From Streptococcus suis (GTDB lineage: Bacteria; Bacillota; Bacilli; Lactobacillales; Streptococcaceae), in assembly GCF_002960625.1 (NCBI RefSeq), contig NZ_POJH01000055.1:18650-82649 (forward strand): a stretch of 64,000 bases of DNA. The letters run 5' to 3'. A program made the position numbers and the translations under genes. The first letter of the stretch is position 1; the number at the start of each line of letters is the position of its first letter. Below are positions 8,707-18,279 of this stretch, piece by piece. A model generated the notes under the pieces. The model saw only the letters and a program-made list of their open reading frames with translations. It made no database searches and was not told the origin of the DNA.

Positions 8707-9369
8707 TCCGTTTGTTTTACGAATAAGTTTTAAATAAATAATATGCTTAATAATAAGATTCCATAGAACGTTAGGCAGCAACGAAACAAAAACACTCGTC
8801 ACTAAAAGTGTCACAATGGAACCATAATTTGTGTCTGAAAAATTCTCAGGATTTAGGTAAACATAGTAAGATAGAGGGATACATAGTAAGGCACTAAAAG
8901 AAGCTAAATATGTGCTTACATAGGGAGGGATTTTTCTTCCTGAAATATTTTTCTTTATTGAAAAGTCAAACATTTTTTCAAAGTACTCATGTTGATTTCT
9001 TAAACTTGGTTCTACTTGAACAATAGGATCGCGTCTTCTTATAGCAAGCATCAAAGTTTCAAATGCTAAAAATAAAACAATACCTAAAATTATTGGTGCG
9101 TACTTATCTACATCTATGTATAAAATTTTTGTCCCCTGAAATAGATTTCTGCTAAATAATAGCAAACCTGCCACCAGTATTGGAGAAAGTATAGAAGATA
9201 GTACCAATAGTCTGAATGTCAGCTCTTGTTGTTTACTAATTGAGCCTTCAGCAGCTTTCCGCCATCTAACTTTACCAGTCCACAAATCATATTCAGCGGA
9301 GTATCCATCTCCACTCAATCCAGTTCCCATACCATTATCAACAGGGAATAACAAAGTTCTTAAAATCAT
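8701..9369 (-). CDS. Membrane protein of unknown function (T7SS-toxin locus)
   Basis: I chose ATG 9369 (MILRTLLFPVDNG) because it overlaps the stop of the 33-residue ORF as TAATG; two in-frame ATGs lie upstream. The 222-residue product has about four hydrophobic segments, in two pairs (around 55-100 and 160-210), and a soluble linker. I do not recognise the family. Its position behind other membrane and DUF4176 genes suggests an immunity or accessory protein of a secreted toxin cassette. Confidence 0.55.
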   Translation of the reverse strand: MILRTLLFPVDNGMGTGLSGDGYSAEYDLWTGKVRWRKAAEGSISKQQELTFRLLVLSSILSPILVAGLLLFSRNLFQGTKILYIDVDKYAPIILGIVLFLAFETLMLAIRRRDPIVQVEPSLRNQHEYFEKMFDFSIKKNISGRKIPPYVSTYLASFSALLCIPLSYYVYLNPENFSDTNYGSIVTLLVTSVFVSLLPNVLWNLIIKHIIYLKLIRKTNGK

Positions 9370-9470
9370 TACCATGGCCAGCTCCATCCTCTTTTTTTAG
9401 GCGACGCATTTCTAGACTGTTCATACAATATTTCAATTTTATTGTTATTCTCTTGCCACTTTTCTACCAT
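9369..9470 (-). CDS. 33-aa ORF ending WSWPW
   Basis: ATG 9470 lies one base from the upstream stop, and its TAA overlaps the next gene's ATG. The peptide is polar (MVEKWQENNNKIEILYEQ) and ends KKRGWSWPW. AAGGAG lies 13 bp upstream. The double coupling makes translation likely. The aromatic tail is unusual and might interact with membrane. The family is not recognised. Confidence 0.5.
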   Translation of the reverse strand: MVEKWQENNNKIEILYEQSRNASPKKRGWSWPW

Positions 9471-9471
9471 C

Positions 9472-10344
9472 CTATTCTAATATCTCCTTGTGTTTTTTCA
9501 AATACCTTTTACCGTACCAGTCTTCACGGGATTTCCCTTCCCATTCTCGATATTCTTCTGGATATTTCCATTTGTAGTAAGCCTGAAGGAAGTAGGGGAA
9601 TCCAATGAAAATCGTAATTGCCATTATCACAATATTCCCCACAAACCATGTAAGCAGAAAACCCAATGCCGTCATTGATGTCGCGAACTTCATTCCCACT
9701 CCTTTCAGAATAAAGTTAACAATGACGCCCAAACTTAAGACTCCCATCCCATAAATAGCAATTTTATTGGCGATTTTATCGATCAAACTGGGAGCACTAA
9801 CCGTTCTGTACATTAGTTTTCTAAGGTTTCCAAGCTCTATCGTAATCATGAAATAGCCCAAAAATCCAATGAAAGTATAGACAGCAATAACCCCAAAAAA
9901 TGATAATGCAGGTAACAAGAAGTCATTAAATACTAAATTGAATTCTAATGCAAACCAATTCATAAATGTGAAAGCATGAAATTGATATCGATAAGGAAAA
10001 AGGTACATTCGTTTAACAAACTTTCCGATCACCACTAATAAGAGCCAAATTAGGAGAAGGATTAGATAAATACTCACCGTCAACGAGGGAGATTCTGCGA
10101 TTGGTATAGTTAAAGTTTGGCTATCATGAAATATCATGGAAACAACTAGCATGGAAAAATTAAATCCAATAGGACAAATTAGCGTTACAATTAAGCTTCG
10201 GATGATAAACCACATCGATGTCCTTCCACCTTTAAAATATTTAGCAGTTTTATCATGTTGATCCTGCTGCAATTTTAAAAATCCATCATCCTCAAGATTG
10301 AGACTCTCTTCAAAACTGGCTTTAAAAATAGATTTTTTCTTCAT
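9472..10344 (-). CDS. Polytopic membrane protein, unknown function
   Basis: The protein has 290 residues: a soluble N-terminus (about 45), then six to seven hydrophobic segments, then a charged C-terminal tail with KYPEEYREWEGKSREDWY and KRYLKKHKE. I do not recognise a named family. It sits between a DUF4176 gene and the 33-residue ORF, all tightly spaced, as immunity or accessory genes of streptococcal LXG toxin loci are. Confidence 0.6.
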   Translation of the reverse strand: MKKKSIFKASFEESLNLEDDGFLKLQQDQHDKTAKYFKGGRTSMWFIIRSLIVTLICPIGFNFSMLVVSMIFHDSQTLTIPIAESPSLTVSIYLILLLIWLLLVVIGKFVKRMYLFPYRYQFHAFTFMNWFALEFNLVFNDFLLPALSFFGVIAVYTFIGFLGYFMITIELGNLRKLMYRTVSAPSLIDKIANKIAIYGMGVLSLGVIVNFILKGVGMKFATSMTALGFLLTWFVGNIVIMAITIFIGFPYFLQAYYKWKYPEEYREWEGKSREDWYGKRYLKKHKEILE

Positions 10345-10350
10345 AAACTA

Positions 10351-10827
10351 TCACCCAAAACCTAGCGCCTTGCCAACATCTTTTGATTCAGTGTATTCTT
10401 CGATACCTCCTGAAATACCTTCAAATCCGACTTGGGCAAAAGTCATTACTGTTCCGACCTTATCAAGTACTTTGACAGCCTTACCTAAAAACTTAGCATT
10501 TCCGATCTTATGGCTAACAACTTGTAAACTAAACAGTTCCTTTGGGGTATGAGAATGTTCAATCATTTGATTATATTGTTTAGAAAATAGTTTTTCATCG
10601 TTATTTTCATAACCTCTAAATTTAATCTCTTGAACATTTTCTCTATTAAAAAAGAAAACATTGTCAGGAGTCATCATTCCTTGAGGAATCAAAACCGCAC
10701 CATAGTCATAATAGATTTCTTCATCATTTTCAACGACTATACTTGCTCTTGCAATAATTACCAACTCTGTGCCATCTCCATTTCTTAATGTAACGACACT
10801 GCCTAACGGCAAAATTTCTTCAGCCAT
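10351..10827 (-). CDS. DUF4176 protein fused to a toxin-derived tail
   Basis: The protein has 158 residues. The first ~75 (LPLGSVVTLRNGDGTELVII, then YYDYGAVLIPQG) match DUF4176, a small family found beside type VII secretion LXG toxins. The remainder (FSLQVVSHKIGNAKFLGKAV, then a Gly-rich EGISGGIEEYTESKDVGKAL) looks like the start of the glycine-rich region of an LXG toxin cut short. This makes it a probable chimera made by cassette recombination. AAAAGGAA precedes the start. Confidence 0.65.
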   Translation of the reverse strand: MAEEILPLGSVVTLRNGDGTELVIIARASIVVENDEEIYYDYGAVLIPQGMMTPDNVFFFNRENVQEIKFRGYENNDEKLFSKQYNQMIEHSHTPKELFSLQVVSHKIGNAKFLGKAVKVLDKVGTVMTFAQVGFEGISGGIEEYTESKDVGKALGFG

Positions 10828-10851
10828 ATTCTATTCCTTTTCACTTACAAA

Positions 10852-11526
10852 TTAATCTTTAGCCATGGATTCCTTACCCCATTTAATCTCTCGCTTTTGG
10901 TATTTACCTACAAGATTCATGAAACGTATTGGATTATTTTGCCAGATTAGAAGTACCAAACTGAAAGGCATAATCCCCAATAATGATAGCATTATTATTT
11001 CACTACCAATACTCGAACTATTCAAAATTAACGGCAAAATCGTATTTTGAAATATAGGGAAACAAGCAATATTTACTAAAAATATCATCGATACAAAAAG
11101 CCAACAAACTACTATTTTACCAGTTGTCACCTTTTTATCACTAAAATTACGCCAGATTAGATTATTATAAACTGCCACCCTAAAGTTCTGTCGGTTGGTA
11201 GGTTGTGCTTGTTGAACATTTTTATAAAGTGCTCTCTCTAAAAGCCATACCATACCAATAAATTCAAAGAGCCAAGCAAACCCTAAAAAAATCAAAGTTC
11301 CATAGCTATAACGACCTCCAAATGGGTTGGCAACCGTAAAAAAACTAGTCCCACCGCCTACGATAAGAAAACCCACCAATAGAGGGATAAAGCGGTTAAC
11401 CTTACCCGCTCCTTCTGTATTGAGCAGTTGACTTTTGGGAGCTGACAGAGCTAATTTCCTCTCCGTATCAAAATAAACTGCACCATTTTCAGACTCACCA
11501 ATATAAATAATTTTTCTTAAAAACAT
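10852..11526 (-). CDS. Membrane protein, probable immunity protein
   Basis: I chose ATG 11526 (MFLRKIIYIGESENG); the frame is open 13 codons further but that stretch reads out of phase with a toxin tail. The 224-residue product starts with a soluble segment and has about four membrane segments in two pairs (60-110 and 145-205). Its start lies a few bases after the end of a degraded toxin C-terminus, which is the standard toxin-then-immunity order. Confidence 0.55.
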   Translation of the reverse strand: MFLRKIIYIGESENGAVYFDTERKLALSAPKSQLLNTEGAGKVNRFIPLLVGFLIVGGGTSFFTVANPFGGRYSYGTLIFLGFAWLFEFIGMVWLLERALYKNVQQAQPTNRQNFRVAVYNNLIWRNFSDKKVTTGKIVVCWLFVSMIFLVNIACFPIFQNTILPLILNSSSIGSEIIMLSLLGIMPFSLVLLIWQNNPIRFMNLVGKYQKREIKWGKESMAKD

Positions 11527-11529
11527 ATA

Positions 11530-11720
11530 CTCACCATAAAGCCCAGTTATCCCCTTCCAAATCATTACGTACTAAACCATCGTATAGTGTATTCACTATA
11601 CCTCCAAACACATAACCTGCGGCAGCTTGAAGCGGGAGTTGGACCAGATCTGGTCATCCACCACACCAGATGGCTTTATACCTTTCTTGAGGTTTTTGAA
11701 AAATAGCATAGCTGCTCACA
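11530..11720 (-). pseudogene. Degraded polymorphic-toxin C-terminus
   Basis: Two overlapping frames carry protein-like text: IKPSGVVDDQIWSNSRFKLP in one and AAAGYVFGGIVNTLYDGLV in another, the latter ending NWALW and a stop just before the immunity-like gene. A frameshift around the CCGCAGG stretch joins them. No start or upstream part survives. The rest of 11720-11882 holds only an A/T-rich spacer with a GTCCAGACAGG-type hairpin and no gene that I can see. Confidence 0.5.
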
Positions 11721-11882
11721 TCGTTTCGAAACAGAAATAAAGTAAAGCATTTCTAGTTCCATCTCATCCTCCAGCTCCGCTTTAGACCTAGTATAGCTTA
11801 GCTTCTTATGTATCAAGGAAAAATCTACCTTCCCATTATACCAAAAAATCCAGACAAGGTAACCCTGTCTGGACTTAAAACT

Positions 11883-12743
11883 CTACTCTGGCACAACAAC
11901 CTTCAAACGAATATCTGTCGGCTGTAGAACTTTTTGAACTTGCACAAGGAAAGCAAGACCGTTATCCGACGGAGCATACTGGAAAGTAAGATTGATAACT
12001 TTTTCTGTAAAGTCATCCCCGTAGCTGTCCACATACTGCTTACTTTCGATAAAGTGGATGTAGTTGTTCAGCTTTTCTTGCAATAACTGTAAATGAATAA
12101 TTTCTGTTTCTTCCTGCCACTTGATTGGGTCTAGAAGCAAGAGTTCCAAATGTTCTTCAACTATTCCTAAGCTGTCAATTTTACTAGTCTGTAATACTGT
12201 TTCAATTGCTTGTTTCAATAATTTCGTAAACTCATACTCTGAAAAGAGAGTCTTTGAAATAGTCGGGGTCTTAAGAATTTGCTCTGGAAACTGTCTTAAG
12301 AAATTTCTATCCAATTCTTCTTGACTCTTATCTGGCCAATGGCCTGTCATTAAGTAAATTTTTACTTCATAGGCATCTTGAGGCGACTCAAAAGCTCTTT
12401 CCATAAGTTCTTTAGAAATAGGATAGATGATCTCTCGGTCTTGAAATCCGCCAGTCATAAAGTGCATCTCATATTTGCCATTTTCTTCATAGACAATAAA
12501 ATTATTCCCTCTATGTGTAATTACGTTAGATTCATTATAATGCTCTAACTCATCCTCTTCTGGCCAGCGCCCATGCTCTACATAAAACATGACCTCTTTC
12601 CCGTCTTTAGATGTTAACAGAGCTTTTTTTACTAAATCTTCATCTATTGGATAAGAGAATCGTTCTCGCCCACGATACCAATTAATGCTATATTGCCCAT
12701 TTAATTCATATATTATAAAGTCAGTCCCTCGTAACACTTTCAT
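11883..12743 (-). CDS. Immunity-like protein with a duplicated N-terminal domain
   Basis: The protein has 286 residues. Residues 4-63 and 78-140 are two copies of one module: RG-x2-FI(I/V)YE-x-NG-x-Y, a central YPI, then a G(R/H)WP ending. The remaining part is helical with no membrane segment. Its family is unknown. It starts 15 bp after a broken toxin C-terminus, which points to an immunity role. An 88-bp copy of its 3' end lies at 8619-8706. Confidence 0.6.
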   Translation of the reverse strand: MKVLRGTDFIIYELNGQYSINWYRGRERFSYPIDEDLVKKALLTSKDGKEVMFYVEHGRWPEEDELEHYNESNVITHRGNNFIVYEENGKYEMHFMTGGFQDREIIYPISKELMERAFESPQDAYEVKIYLMTGHWPDKSQEELDRNFLRQFPEQILKTPTISKTLFSEYEFTKLLKQAIETVLQTSKIDSLGIVEEHLELLLLDPIKWQEETEIIHLQLLQEKLNNYIHFIESKQYVDSYGDDFTEKVINLTFQYAPSDNGLAFLVQVQKVLQPTDIRLKVVVPE

Positions 12744-12758
12744 ATATATCTGACCTTT

Positions 12759-13769
12759 CTATTTGAATACTTCGTCTATTGTATAATCCGACTCACTAAG
12801 TTGATCAATCACTGCCTCAGGAATCCCTCCCTGTGTGTAGCCTCCAGGTTCCCACAAACCTTGCCAAGCTCCAGGCTCGTTACCAGAAGGCATCCGGAGG
12901 TTTTTTTAGCGCTGAATATCAATAACAACTGGATTATCTCCTAGTACCCCTGTTCTAATCCCAATAGTTCCTCTAGAACTCTTGGATTACCATTAGATGC
13001 CCTTACAGCTTTTTCATAAACAAATTTAGGCATTACATAATGACCGTCAGGATGGCCTATCGTCGCACCATAATTTTGCACCCCATAATCATATGATTCA
13101 AAGCTCATAACTTTCACCGCTCCATCATCGAACATAGCAAGATGAGTTGCAATTTCTTCTACTGAATAAACATGGTGAGGTGACGGACGGCTCCCGTTCT
13201 TCGTACTAACCAAGCCATCTTCAACCTGTTTTGAAAGATTGATATGAGGCAATTGCTCCATCTCAGCTTTAAAGTCATGTATAGAATAGACGGTATTCGA
13301 TGAGCCTATCGTCACATTCCCCGTCTTCTGCGACACGACATCAATCCGTGTGCCCTTAGGTATCTCAACACCTCCGACAAAGTCGCCCTTGCCTGCGCCG
13401 ACAATGGTGCCGCCGTACTTGGACAGGTCTTCCAAGAGGTTCTGACGACTGATTTTCAAACCATTCTGGGCAGTTGTGTATTCCTGAATGCGGATGTTGC
13501 CTGCCTCATCAAAGCCAATCGCATCAACTCGTATCTTCTGCTCAACGCCATCAACCGTCATCTTGATCGTGATGTTATTCTCGACCTTGCTGGCGATTTT
13601 ACCAAACTCAACCGTTTGTAAGTCCACAAAGTCCTGACCCTGACGAGCGTTGAGCTGATTTTGGCTTGGGCTTGAGACTTCAATGTGAGAAAGTTGGCTT
13701 TGGAGTCCCTTAACAGAGCCCTCTACAATTCCAAGAGAGTCGATGGATAAATCTAAATATGCTTTTCAT
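12759..13769 (-). pseudogene. 5'-truncated and frameshifted LXG-type polymorphic toxin
   Basis: The frame opens at 13769 with no plausible start (SIDSLGIVEGSVKGLQSQL, then linker text IRVDAIGFDEAGNIRIQEY), and runs to a TAG at 12941. A one-base shift there continues as GVLGDNPVVIDIQR, meets an in-frame TAA, then goes on as NLRMPSGNEPGAWQGLWEP to TAG at 12759. So the LXG secretion domain is missing and the toxic C-terminal domain is broken twice. The central domain (KGTRIDVV, then HHVYSVEEIATHLAMF) is of unknown activity. Confidence 0.65.
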
Positions 13770-14016
13770 TTAAATTAAAACTAAAAACTATTTTTCGATA
13801 TAGTCTATCTATTGCCTCAGATTCCATATCAAATTCATCCCATACCCAGAATTCTTGACGCTCACTCACCTCATATACTTTATATTTTTGTGATTCCTCA
13901 TCAAAATAGTAGCCCAGAGTAAATTGCCCACCAAATTTTCTTCCTGGCATAATAGTAAATGCCCCTATTTCAGATTGATGAGCTTCCACAAAATTCAGTA
14001 ATTCTTGCTTTGTCAT
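13753..14016 (-). CDS. Small soluble immunity-like protein, 87 aa
   Basis: Start ATG 14016 overlaps the previous stop (ATGA). The acidic, aromatic product (MTKQELLNFVEAHQSEIG, then RKFGGQFTLGYYFDEESQ) has no membrane segment, and its size and acidity resemble immunity proteins of polymorphic toxins. Its 3' end overlaps the open frame of the toxin remnant in another phase, suggesting the remnant was joined here by recombination. Confidence 0.5.
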   Translation of the reverse strand: MTKQELLNFVEAHQSEIGAFTIMPGRKFGGQFTLGYYFDEESQKYKVYEVSERQEFWVWDEFDMESEAIDRLYRKIVFSFNLNEKHI

Positions 14017-14462
14017 TTATTTTCCTCAAGCTCTAATTCAATAATAGACTTCTGTTCCAGACTTGGTAAAGTATCATCGGGAAGGATGGTCTCAACCCGA
14101 GTTACGTAGGCAGAAGCAAAACCGAATACAACCACAATAATCGCAACCGAATAAACTAGAAAAACCCTTTTTAGAAAGGCACTAGAAACTGAGTAGCCCT
14201 TTGTCGAATACTGTTTCAGCTCAGGTTGTTTTTTCTCTAAGATATTTTTGGAAAAAACATAGGGTCTGACTGCACTCATCAACACAGATAGAAACACCAT
14301 CGTCACAAGTGAATTGTACATTTGTGTTCTCGCCCCAATCGCTGTAATATAAAACATACTTGAAAACAAGAAAACTCCAAAAACAATAAATAGAAGCAAG
14401 GATACCTGAGCATCCTTCTTCAGTTGTAAAAACTCTTCTACTGTCATTTTTTCTATTTTCAT
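14013..14462 (-). CDS. Membrane protein, unknown function, 149 aa
   Basis: The product has two pairs of hydrophobic segments (about 20-45 and 52-70, then 98-120) and a Glu-rich tail (SIIELELEENK). Ribosome binding site AAGGGAATAAA precedes it. It heads the short unit with the 87-residue gene. No family recognised; an immunity or accessory role is inferred only from the neighbourhood. Confidence 0.5.
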   Translation of the reverse strand: MKIEKMTVEEFLQLKKDAQVSLLLFIVFGVFLFSSMFYITAIGARTQMYNSLVTMVFLSVLMSAVRPYVFSKNILEKKQPELKQYSTKGYSVSSAFLKRVFLVYSVAIIVVVFGFASAYVTRVETILPDDTLPSLEQKSIIELELEENK

Positions 14463-14523
14463 TTTATTCCCTTATTTACCTTGCCGATCCTACTAGTTAT
14501 AATTACAACTCTATTATATCAAA

Positions 14524-14550
14524 AAGACGGCCTCTTGCGAAGTCGTCAAT
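14524..14550 (-). terminator. Terminator after carB
   Basis: On the minus strand GACGAC ... GCCGTC with a ~10-nt loop is followed by TTTTTG, 22 bp past the carB stop codon. Confidence 0.65.
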
Positions 14551-14571
14551 CTTGCTAATTTGCTTATACTT

Positions 14572-17500
14572 TTATATTGCCTGTGTCATAAAGCTACGGC
14601 TTTCTAACACCTTAATCATAGCTTCTGCTGTATCAAGGGCTGTAAAGAGTGGGATTCCTCCTTCAATAGCAGAGCTTCGAATGACTTGACCGTCACCATC
14701 CGCCACCCGTTTTTTACCAACCGTATTGATAATCGCCTGAACCTTACCTGCTCGAACAAGACTTGGAATATCTTGATAAGCAGCATCGCCCAATTTGCCA
14801 ACAGTTGTCACGGATAGTCCCTTATCAGCCAGATAGGTAGCTGTACCTGCCGTAGCCAGCAGACCATAGCCTAGTTCATGGAAGCGTTGGGCAAGTCCAA
14901 GAGCTTCTTCCTTGTCTTCATCCGCAATGGTAAAGACTACATTACCAAACTCAGACAGGTGTTGATAGCTTGCTTCAAAAGCCTTATACAGTGCTTTTTC
15001 CAACGTCAAGTCTGACCCCATAATCTCACCGGTTGACTTCATCTCTGGTCCTAACAAACTGTCAACTTTAGCCAATTTTGTAAATGAGAATACTGGTGCC
15101 TTAACGTGCACTTGCTTGCTCTCAGGATAAAGACCGTCTTGGTAACCAAGTTCCGCAAGGCTTTGTCCCAAAATCAATTTGGTTGCAACCTGAGCCATTG
15201 GAATGTCTGTGACTTTGGACAAGAATGGCACCGTACGACTGGCACGAGGATTAACCTCAATGACATAGACCGTTTCATCCTTGATGACAAACTGGATATT
15301 CATCATACCGATGCAGTTAAGACCGATTGCCAATCGTTTAGTGCAGTCTGCAATAGTCGCCTGTACCTCTTTAGACAAGGTTTGTGGGGGATAAACTGCC
15401 ATAGAGTCACCTGAGTGAACCCCTGCGCGCTCGATATGCTCCATAATCCCTGGAATCAAGACATCCTTACCATCTGAAATAGCATCAACCTCACACTCAC
15501 GACCGACGATATAAGAATCCACCAAAACAGGATGTTCTGGCGAAGCCTTGACCGCCGTTCTCATATAGGAACGTAAGTCTGCTTCATTTTCGACAATCTC
15601 CATTGCACGACCGCCCAAGACATAAGAGGGACGAACAAGCACCGGGAACCCAATTTTGCGGGCCGCTTCTAGAGCTTCCTCTTCATTGGTTGCGGTTTGG
15701 CCTGGTGGCTGTGGAATACCTAGGTCTTTCAGGGATTTTTCAAACAAATCCCTGTCTTCTGCTCGGTCCAAGTCTTCCACTTGTGTCCCCAAGATTGGAA
15801 TGCCTGCTTTGGCCAATGGCTCTGCCAAATTGATGGCCGTCTGGCCACCGAACTGAACGATAACCCCTTTTGGTTTCTCAAGGTCAATCACATTCAAAAC
15901 ATCTTCCAAGGTTAAGGGCTCGAAGTAAAGCTTGTCCGAAACCGAGAAGTCTGTTGACACCGTTTCAGGGTTTGAGTTCATAATGATGGCTTCGTAGCCA
16001 GCGGCCTGAATAGCTTTTACAGAATGCACCGTCGCATAGTCAAACTCCACACCCTGACCGATACGAATTGGTCCAGAACCAAGCACCAAAACAGATTCTT
16101 TTTCCGAACGGATTGACTCATTTTCCCACTCATAAGTTGAATAGAAATAAGGTGTTGAACTTTCGAACTCAGCCGCACAAGTGTCCACCATCTTGTAAAC
16201 GGGTACAATCTTGTGGTCTGTTCTCAGTTGACGGATGTAGGATTCAGTTCTGCCCCAGAGTTCTGCAATCTTGCGGTCTGCAAATCCGTATTTCTTGGCT
16301 TTTTTCAATAAGTTGATATTATCGTGATTGATTGCCAATTCCTGTTCGATTTCCAAGATGTGTAATAGCTTGTCGAGGAAGAAGACATCAATTTTGGTCA
16401 ACTGAGCCAATTCTTCTACTGTATAGCCACGGCGAAGGGCTTCAGAGAGATAGAAGAGTCGGTCATCTTGAGCCTTGACAATCTTTTCAACCAATTCATC
16501 ATCTGTCACTTGACTGAGTTCAGGCATTTCATTGTGATAGACACCGATTTCCAAGGAACGGCAGGCCTTGAGTAGGCTTTCTTCAATGTTACGACCGATG
16601 GCCATGACCTCGCCAGTTGCCTTCATCTGCGTTCCAAGGCGGCGCTCCCCTTTTTCAAACTTATCAAATGGGAAACGTGGAATTTTTGCCACAACGTAGT
16701 CAAGAGCAGGTTCAAACATGGCATAGGTTGTTCCAGTAACAGGGTTCACCATTTCATCCAAGGTCAAGCCAACCGCAATTTTTGCTGCCAATTTGGCAAT
16801 AGGATAACCTGTCGCTTTCGATGCCAAGGCAGATGAACGAGAAACCCGTGGGTTTACTTCGATGACATAGTATTTGAAACTATGTGGATCCAGCGCCAAC
16901 TGCACATTACAGCCACCTTCGATTTTGAGGGCACGAATAATGCTGAGGCTGGCATCACGCAGCATCTGGTTTTCAATATCCGAAAGTGTTTGTGTTGGGG
17001 CAAATACGATAGAATCCCCTGTATGAATTCCTACAGGATCAAAGTTTTCCATGTTACATACGACCAAGGCATTGTCAGCTGCATCACGCATGACTTCGTA
17101 TTCGATTTCCTTGAAACCTGCAATGGAACGCTCAATCAAACACTGGGTTACTGGCGACAATTTCAGACCATTTTCCGCAATTTCACGCAGTTCTTCTTCA
17201 TTGGCACACATACCACCGCCAGTACCACCCAGCGTGAAGGCTGGACGAACAATGACAGGATAACCAATCTCCTTAGCAAATGCCAAAGCCTCGTCAACTG
17301 TCGTCACAATGGTTGATTCAGGAATGGGTTGCTCGAGGTCTTCCATGAGTTGTTTGAAGAGGTCGCGGTCCTCTGCCTGATCAATTGCAGACAGTTTAGT
17401 TCCCAACAACTCAACTCCAAGCTCATCTAAAATACCAGCCTTAGACAATTCCATGGCCATATTGAGACCAGTCTGACCACCAAGAGTTGGCAAGAGAGCA

Positions 17501-17751
17501 TCTGGACGCTCTTTCCGTAAAATCCGTGTGACAAATTCAAGCGTAATCGGCTCAATATAAACCTTGTCTGCTATTTCCTTGTCTGTCATAATGGTCGCAG
17601 GGTTTGAATTGACCAAGACAACACTATAACCTTCTTCCTTCAAAGCCAAACAAGCCTGAGTCCCAGCATAATCAAACTCCGCAGCCTGACCGATAATAAT
17701 CGGACCAGACCCAATCACCATAATTTTCTTAATATCTGTACGTTTTGGCAT
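14572..17751 (-). CDS. carB: Carbamoyl-phosphate synthase large subunit
   Basis: The start is ATG 17751 ([17 protein letters not shown]), giving 1,059 residues, the family length. It has two homologous ATP-grasp halves (first at about 130-400, second at about 670-940, each with the GGxGxG/LGGRAM-type phosphate loop) and a C-terminal methylglyoxal-synthase-like allosteric domain (about 930-1,059). It makes carbamoyl phosphate for pyrimidines and arginine with CarA. No Shine-Dalgarno precedes the start; instead a strong stem (17767-17859) ends 16 bp upstream. Confidence 0.97.
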   Translation of the reverse strand: MPKRTDIKKIMVIGSGPIIIGQAAEFDYAGTQACLALKEEGYSVVLVNSNPATIMTDKEIADKVYIEPITLEFVTRILRKERPDALLPTLGGQTGLNMAMELSKAGILDELGVELLGTKLSAIDQAEDRDLFKQLMEDLEQPIPESTIVTTVDEALAFAKEIGYPVIVRPAFTLGGTGGGMCANEEELREIAENGLKLSPVTQCLIERSIAGFKEIEYEVMRDAADNALVVCNMENFDPVGIHTGDSIVFAPTQTLSDIENQMLRDASLSIIRALKIEGGCNVQLALDPHSFKYYVIEVNPRVSRSSALASKATGYPIAKLAAKIAVGLTLDEMVNPVTGTTYAMFEPALDYVVAKIPRFPFDKFEKGERRLGTQMKATGEVMAIGRNIEESLLKACRSLEIGVYHNEMPELSQVTDDELVEKIVKAQDDRLFYLSEALRRGYTVEELAQLTKIDVFFLDKLLHILEIEQELAINHDNINLLKKAKKYGFADRKIAELWGRTESYIRQLRTDHKIVPVYKMVDTCAAEFESSTPYFYSTYEWENESIRSEKESVLVLGSGPIRIGQGVEFDYATVHSVKAIQAAGYEAIIMNSNPETVSTDFSVSDKLYFEPLTLEDVLNVIDLEKPKGVIVQFGGQTAINLAEPLAKAGIPILGTQVEDLDRAEDRDLFEKSLKDLGIPQPPGQTATNEEEALEAARKIGFPVLVRPSYVLGGRAMEIVENEADLRSYMRTAVKASPEHPVLVDSYIVGRECEVDAISDGKDVLIPGIMEHIERAGVHSGDSMAVYPPQTLSKEVQATIADCTKRLAIGLNCIGMMNIQFVIKDETVYVIEVNPRASRTVPFLSKVTDIPMAQVATKLILGQSLAELGYQDGLYPESKQVHVKAPVFSFTKLAKVDSLLGPEMKSTGEIMGSDLTLEKALYKAFEASYQHLSEFGNVVFTIADEDKEEALGLAQRFHELGYGLLATAGTATYLADKGLSVTTVGKLGDAAYQDIPSLVRAGKVQAIINTVGKKRVADGDGQVIRSSAIEGGIPLFTALDTAEAMIKVLESRSFMTQAI

Positions 17752-17766
17752 AATGTATGATACAAA

Positions 17767-17859
17767 GCCCGTTAAGAGGACAAAGCTAAAATAGGAAACG
17801 CGACGCTGATGCTTCAAGCATCAAGACGACGTTTATCTTTTTCGCACAGTCCTTAGGGC
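17767..17859 (-). promoter_or_regulatory. carB leader stem, covarying with the carA leader
   Basis: As RNA (minus strand) the arms are GCCC, AGGAC, GC-x-AAAA on the 5' side and TTTT-x-GC, GTCCT, GGGC on the 3' side, with small internal loops; inside sits GATGC-TTCAA-GCATC. The arms correspond position by position to those of the carA leader, but the GGGC/GCCC pair is swapped. A second perfect hairpin (GTTCGAATA ... TATTCGAAC) lies at 17862-17893. Confidence 0.65.
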
Positions 17860-17899
17860 GTGTTCGAATAGGAAAATCAAATCTTATTCGAACCTGTAT

Positions 17900-18231
17900 C
17901 TTCTCCTTTCTATTCGTCGCCTCTCTGAGCGACATTAAATAAGATAAGTCCGACGCAGTAAGGTTTAGCTCGATATTAGGTAAACCTTACGGCTAGTGTC
18001 AGAGTTAGCAAAGGTCCCATAGGACTTTGCGTAGAAGGACACATGCGTTAGCATGAAGTCCGACTTGCTCTGACCGACGTGAGAAAATGGATTCGACATT
18101 AATCCATTTTCTAGCTAGTGCAAGGGATAGCCTGACCTCCATAGAGGCAGGCGTAGGGAAATGAGTTGCTTGCAACCATTGACCTGTCCCTTGCCTTTCT
18201 ATTCGTCAACTCACAGGTTGACATTAAATAA
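17900..18231. repeat. Hairpin-rich intergenic repeat, copy A (carA-carB)
   Basis: This ~332-bp sequence is about 90% or more identical to 19497-19825. It consists of successive hairpins: GTCGC-loop-GCGAC at the start, a 12-bp perfect stem of the CCGTAAGGTTTA type, a GCAAAGTCC stem, an AAAATGGATT stem, a GCCTG stem, and a final GTCAAC-loop-GTTGAC stem. In the transcription direction each end hairpin is followed by GACGAATAGAAAGG. No protein-coding frame is convincing. Confidence 0.8.
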
Positions 18232-18279
18232 CTGACATTCGGCAATAAAGTGTTTTCTAAATTGTAAACAATAGATTTA

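Noticed and set aside
16882..17316. 144-codon plus-strand ORF opposite carB
   Set aside because: Mirror frame of conserved carB coding; no start signal and no protein-like pattern.
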